Source: CAYRPN01 sp964426135
Lineage (GTDB): Bacteria > Planctomycetota > Phycisphaerae > Phycisphaerales > Phycisphaeraceae
Direction of reading: 5' to 3'
Length of the DNA: 43,694 bases
Assembly: GCA_964426135.1 (NCBI GenBank)
Contig: CAYRPN010000041.1
Span: 1-43,694, forward strand
Below the pieces are notes generated by a model. It searched no databases and had not been told where the DNA came from. It was given only the letters and a program-made list of their open reading frames with translations. The stretch's first letter is position 1; every line of letters begins with the position of its first letter. A program made the position numbers and the translations under genes. Shown piece after piece: positions 40,657-43,694 of this stretch.

Positions 40657-40977
40657 CTATTCCTTGATGTCCGCCCACGCATCCGCGTCCAGCGTCCGCC
40701 GCCGGCGGAACAGCAGCACCACCAGGCCCAGCGCCAGCGCGGCCTCGGCCGCGGCGATCGTCAGCACGAAGATCACGAACGTCTGTCCCGTCTCGTTCTG
40801 GTGAAACCGGCTGAACGCCACCAGCGTCAGCACCACGCCTTGGAACATCATCTCCGTACACAGGAACATGATGATCATGTTCCGCCGGGTGATGAAACCA
40901 ATCAACCCCAGCGCGAAAAGGATCGCGCCGGTGAGCAGGAAGTGCGAGAGCGCCAGGCTGTCGAGTGGTGGGGGCAA
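40657..40977 (-). CDS. nuoK: NADH-quinone oxidoreductase subunit K
   Basis: 106 residues, three membrane helices. The two membrane glutamates needed for proton transfer are present: Glu42 in MFLCTEMMFQGVVLTLVAF and Glu78 in TIAAAEAALALGLVVLLFR. The start is a TTG at 40977 with AGGA about seven bases upstream; no ATG is available before the first helix. It lies between nuoJ and nuoL, separated from each by short tandem repeat arrays. Confidence 0.95.
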   Translation of the reverse strand: MPPPLDSLALSHFLLTGAILFALGLIGFITRRNMIIMFLCTEMMFQGVVLTLVAFSRFHQNETGQTFVIFVLTIAAAEAALALGLVVLLFRRRRTLDADAWADIKE

Positions 40978-40989
40978 GGGGGGTCCTGA

Positions 40990-41052
40990 GGTCTGGGTTC
41001 TGAGTCCTGAGTTCTGAGTTCTGAGTTCTGAGTTCTGGGTTCTGGGTTGTCG
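40990..41052. repeat. Heptamer array GTTCTGA between nuoJ and nuoK
   Basis: Six to seven AGTTCTG/GGTTCTG units. The array separates two genes that should be one transcription unit. Confidence 0.88.
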
Positions 41053-41116
41053 GACGCCTTGTCACGATCAAAAACTTTCGGGTGGCGACGGTCTAGGCTT
41101 GCCTCTTCGCGTCCAT

Positions 41117-42034
41117 TCAACCTTTCGCATCCGTCTCCAACTGTCCGCGCTGCCGGGCGATCACGACCGCGCCGACCAGCGACACGAGCAGGATCACGCC
41201 CGCCAGTTCCAGGCCCAGCGGGTGGCCGCGGAACAGGTCGATGCCGATGCGTTCGACGTTGTCGATGCTCTTGGGCGTCATGATGGCTTCAAGCTGTTTC
41301 CGCTGCTTTTCGTCGGTGACGCCAGCGATCAGTTGCTCGTCGGTGCCATGCGTCATGATCGCCGGTTCACCTTGGGGATGCGCGGAGGCAGGTTCGCCTT
41401 CCTTCGCTTTCCGCGGCGGAATGCCGGCGACGATTTCCTCAGCCGTCAGCCCGCGTGCCGCCGGGTTCGCCTCCATCGGCCGAAACGCCACATCGAGCAC
41501 CGTCGCCAGCAGCACGAACCCCGCCAGCACCGCCAGCGCCGGCTCGCGAGCCACGCGCTCGTACTCCGTGGCGGGCGAGCCTTCACTCGTTTCGCCGGCT
41601 TCCTCGGCCTCTTCGCTCTGGGCCGCGAGCATGATGACGAACACGTAGGTCACCAGGATCGCGCCGCCGTAGATGATCACCATGCCGAAGGCGACGAACT
41701 CCGCCCCCAGCACGAGGAACATGCCGGCCGTGGAGAGCACAACCATGACGAACCACAGCGCGGAGAAGACAGGCTTGGTGTGCGTGATGACGCGCACGGC
41801 GGCGGCCAGGCCGATGGTGCTGAAGATGTAGTAATAAGGAATGGCCGCGCCAGGCAGCCCGAGATTCTCCCGCCCGAACAGCGTGCGCCCAAGCCAAAGC
41901 CACAGCCCGCCCAGCACGCCGGCGCCGAGCAGGGCGCCGAGCTTGCGCGGGTTGGTCCCGCGCCGGGGCATCATCATGTACAGGGCCACGGCCCCCAGCG
42001 CCGCCGCCACATAAAGTCCATAAGGCTCGATCAT
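41117..42034 (-). CDS. nuoJ: NADH-quinone oxidoreductase subunit J, extended
   Basis: 305 residues, longer than most NuoJ (about 170-200). The core FSTIGLAAAVRVITHTKPVFSA through MVIIYGGAILVTYVFVIML is typical, including the pi-bulge helix. Two additional hydrophobic segments precede it (residues 5-24 and 33-52). A hydrophilic loop of about 80 residues (185-265) separates the last two helices. The ATG at 42034 is chosen because an upstream ATG at 42070 adds only charged residues. It is the first complex I gene in the cluster; nuoA-I are not upstream. Confidence 0.94.
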   Translation of the reverse strand: MIEPYGLYVAAALGAVALYMMMPRRGTNPRKLGALLGAGVLGGLWLWLGRTLFGRENLGLPGAAIPYYYIFSTIGLAAAVRVITHTKPVFSALWFVMVVLSTAGMFLVLGAEFVAFGMVIIYGGAILVTYVFVIMLAAQSEEAEEAGETSEGSPATEYERVAREPALAVLAGFVLLATVLDVAFRPMEANPAARGLTAEEIVAGIPPRKAKEGEPASAHPQGEPAIMTHGTDEQLIAGVTDEKQRKQLEAIMTPKSIDNVERIGIDLFRGHPLGLELAGVILLVSLVGAVVIARQRGQLETDAKG

Positions 42035-42130
42035 GACCGCACGTCTTTCATCGCATTGCCCGGACCGCAAACAGGCGTCCAGACGATGAGGGCAAGAGCA
42101 TATGACGCGCGGGAGAAGTATGCAAAGGGG

Positions 42131-42198
42131 AGAGGAGTGAGGAGTGAGGAGTGAGGAGGAAGCAGGGAGGAAGGCATGGGGGCTTCAGCCCCCATGCC
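42131..42198. repeat. GGAGTGA heptamers and an 11-bp hairpin between surE and nuoJ
   Basis: Four to five GGAGTGA units at 42131-42162, then a perfect hairpin GGCATGGGGGC-TTCA-GCCCCCATGCC (42173-42198) six bases beyond the surE stop codon. The hairpin is well placed to end the surE message, although no T-run follows. Confidence 0.8.
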
Positions 42199-42203
42199 GT
42201 GAC

Positions 42204-42977
42204 TCAAGCCAACCTCTTCTCCCAATCCTTCACTTGCTCGTGTGCCGTCAGATCGAAATGCAGCGGCGTGACCGTGATGTACCTTTGAAAGAGCGCATCC
42301 ACGTCGCTGTCAGCCGCGGTGTGAATGAACGCGAATCCGTCCTGCGCCTGATAGTGCGTGAACCCAAGCTCATCTCGGGTGATGTCGTACCGCTCGACGA
42401 TCGCGCTGGTGTTCACCGGCACCACCCGCACGCCCGCCGGTTCGGCGTCGTCGTCGAGAATGGGAATGTTGACATTCAAGAGCGTGTGCCGCTCCAGCGG
42501 CCTGCTGATGATCCGGCGAATCACCGTCGCCGCGTGGGTCGCGGCCTTGCGCCACGGCGTCTTTCCGCGCTCGCCGATGTGCAGGCTCACCGCGATCGCC
42601 GGAACGCCGATGAATGCCGCCTCGCGCGCCGCCGCCACCGTGCCGGAGTAAATCGTGTTGATCCCCACGTTCGCCCCGCTGTTCATCCCGCTGACGACCA
42701 GATCCACTCCCGGCACCAGAAACGTCAGGCCCAGTTTCACGCAGTCCGCCGGCCGCCCGTCCACCGCGATGCCTTCGAAGTTCTGCTCCGTGATCCTGCA
42801 CACCACCGCCTCGCGCCGCGTCGGCACGGGCTTGTGAAAAGTCACGGCATGACTCGTCGCCGACTGCACCGTCGCCGGCGCGACGATGTGAACCTCGCCC
42901 AGCGGTTGAATCGCCTGATACAGCGCCGCCAGGCCCGGCGCGTGGATGCCATCGTCGTTAGTCAGCAGAATGCGCAT
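42204..42977 (-). CDS. surE: 5'/3'-nucleotidase SurE
   Basis: 257 residues. Hydrolyses nucleoside monophosphates, using a divalent metal held by Asp8 and Asp9 (LLTNDDG), Ser39 (APATVQSATSH) and Asn99 (VSGMNSGANVG). The length and motif order fit the family throughout. The ATG at 42977 starts directly at the first strand. The reading frame stays open upstream to 43688 through repeats, but the homologous start and a TACAAT box eight bases before this ATG decide the start. Cytoplasmic; transcribed toward the complex I genes but separated from them by a hairpin and a tandem array. Confidence 0.94.
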   Translation of the reverse strand: MRILLTNDDGIHAPGLAALYQAIQPLGEVHIVAPATVQSATSHAVTFHKPVPTRREAVVCRITEQNFEGIAVDGRPADCVKLGLTFLVPGVDLVVSGMNSGANVGINTIYSGTVAAAREAAFIGVPAIAVSLHIGERGKTPWRKAATHAATVIRRIISRPLERHTLLNVNIPILDDDAEPAGVRVVPVNTSAIVERYDITRDELGFTHYQAQDGFAFIHTAADSDVDALFQRYITVTPLHFDLTAHEQVKDWEKRLA

Positions 42978-42985
42978 GATGCGCG

Positions 42986-42991
42986 ATTGTA
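42986..42991 (-). promoter_or_regulatory. surE: -10-like TACAAT eight bases before the surE ATG
   Basis: On the minus strand CTCTACAAT, CGCGCATC, ATG, with no Shine-Dalgarno. Expected initiation is at or within two bases of the start codon. Confidence 0.42.
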
Positions 42992-43047
42992 GAGACAGGC
43001 TGCCGGGACTGCGACCGGCGGCGATCGGCAGTGTGGGGCGCAGTTGT

Positions 43048-43122
43048 GTGGGTGAAAGGGTGAAGGGGTGAGAGGGTGAATGGGTGAAGGGGTGAGAGGG
43101 TGAATGGGTGAAGGAGTGACGG
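43048..43122 (+). repeat. Octamer array TGANNGGG with 24-bp higher-order unit
   Basis: Nine consecutive octamers: TGAAAGGG, TGAAGGGG, TGAGAGGG, TGAATGGG and so on. The triplet TGAATGGG-TGAAGGGG-TGAGAGGG recurs, so amplification proceeded in 24-base steps as well. The same octamer consensus brackets the orphan ORF at 5264-5689, 38 kb away. Confidence 0.92.
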
Positions 43123-43140
43123 GTTGCCTCGCGCCCTGGC

Positions 43141-43408
43141 CAGGTCCGCGGCCACTCCAAGTGGCCGGCCACCGTACCCCCACCCCCTTGGAATCGGATG
43201 TAATCCCTTGCTCTCAAATGAATTGTCGATTTGGCTGCCGAAAAGGTAGGACACTTTCCGGCCACCGTTATTGGATCTTGGCCGCGAGTCTGCCCGTCCG
43301 AAGCCACCGCGCACAGCCCTGTGGAAAGCAGCGCAATGACAACGAACCGCCCGGAATGGAGGGTCGATGACATACGGGTATGATACCGAAAAATATCCTT
43401 CGCCGCAA
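43141..43408 (-). repeat. Copy B of a promoter-plus-exported-peptide element
   Basis: Homologous to 554-812 on the opposite strand. On the minus strand a TTGCGG-N17-TATCAT promoter lies six bases before an ATG at 43373. The frame then reads MSSTLHSGRFVVIALLSTG, continuing LCAVASDG, which looks like a signal peptide, followed by VAGKCPTFSAAK and GGGGTVAGHLEWP. It then runs without a stop through the octamer array and into surE in frame. It may be the start of a small exported protein gene whose end was lost, or a mobile repeat that carries a promoter. I do not recognise a family. Confidence 0.5.
43380..43408 (-). promoter_or_regulatory. Promoter-like TTGCGG-N17-TATCAT of element copy B
   Basis: The -35-like hexamer is at 43403-43408 and the -10 at 43380-43385; the ATG begins at 43373. 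The spacing and TTGC are conserved with element copy A at 554-582. Confidence 0.5.
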
Positions 43409-43694
43409 CCCGTTTCATAGGTCGCGCCTGTTTCACGTTTATAGACAGGACCTTCAAACGTTTAGCGACGGGGCTTGCCCCGCTCTTCTCGGCGTGAACA
43501 AAGAAACGATGAAATGCCCCGATCCCGATGTCATGTTTTCGTGTCCTTCTGGTCGACCGCAATCCAGCCTCGCGGCGACTCGTCAGAGCCGCGACCGTCA
43601 GCGAGCGATGGAAAAGCCGGCCTTTCGCGTGCCATCGCTCACTAAGGAGCCGTGCAGGATCAACATCGCATGTGGGACGACTTTCCAAGTCGTC

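Larger units (their letters stand above)
42978..43694. other. Gene-poor, repeat-rich end of the window
   Basis: Holds a TGANNGGG octamer array (43048-43122), element copy B (43141-43408, minus strand), copy 3 of the GTTTAGCGACGGGGC repeat (43460-43482), a stem with arms GAGCGATGG/CCATCGCTC (about 43602-43643), and an imperfect closing hairpin GACGACTT-TCC-AAGTCGTC at the very end. No independent protein gene is supported except the short frame inside element B. Confidence 0.7.

Noticed and set aside
1..43694. tRNA, rRNA or riboswitch genes
   Set aside because: I looked for T-loop GGTTCGAATCC-type strings and cloverleaf spacing and for familiar riboswitch cores and saw none. A covariance-model scan would be needed to exclude diverged ones.

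Overview
The window is high-GC bacterial DNA that looks planctomycetal. The clearest markers are a planctomycete-type cytochrome c/DUF1549/DUF1553 protein encoded beside a Tat-exported DUF1501 protein, a LacI/AraC-hybrid (XylR-type) regulator, and many palindromic and short-period tandem repeats between genes. A Kdo transferase implies an LPS-type outer membrane, and a chorismate dehydratase (MqnA) implies the futalosine route to menaquinone. A class such as Phycisphaerae is plausible but is inference only.

Layout. 1-1018: repeat-rich, gene-poor DNA with a decayed copy of an element that recurs at the far end. 1019-8490 (+): trigger factor with a histidine-rich N-terminus, a small membrane protein, a double-domain iron-type ABC permease, an orphan ORF bracketed by inverted octamer arrays, an ABC-2 type permease, a 236-bp inverted-repeat element and a SRPBCC protein. 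8774-11384 (+): an Asp-box propeller protein, MoaD/ThiS-like and DUF1428 genes, with a four-helix-bundle gene and a large inverted hexamer array wedged in. 11468-16109 (-): DUF1501, vapBC and the DUF1549/DUF1553 cytochrome. 16581-18922 (+): XylR-type regulator and SppA. 18942-22668 (-): mqnA, a membrane protein, a DUF2007/zinc-ribbon protein and a Gfo/Idh/MocA oxidoreductase. 22985-31984: a small ORF, a DUF4105 protein, dapA, pgeF, a nuclease-like ORF, proB, the Kdo transferase and metG. 31985-33140: a REP-type tyrosine transposase gene between two identical 163-bp elements. 33179-34561 (-): a PQQ-propeller protein. 34606-42034 (-): the membrane arm of respiratory complex I in the order nuoJ-K-L-M-N, without nuoA-I. 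42204-42977 (-): surE, followed by gene-poor repeat DNA to the end.

How it works together. Most genes are housekeeping: protein folding, tRNA charging, lysine, proline and menaquinone synthesis, LPS core assembly and proton-pumping NADH oxidation. The most striking material is the repeat layer. It includes the transposase with its cognate elements, three copies of a ~95-130 bp palindromic element, 6-8-bp tandem arrays in a large share of intergenic gaps, and in-frame repeat insertions inside nuoL, nuoM and the Kdo transferase gene. A second signal is regulatory: many start codons lie 6-8 bp after a TANNNT-type -10 box without a Shine-Dalgarno sequence, which suggests frequent leaderless mRNAs. 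No tRNA, rRNA, CRISPR array or phage module was recognised.
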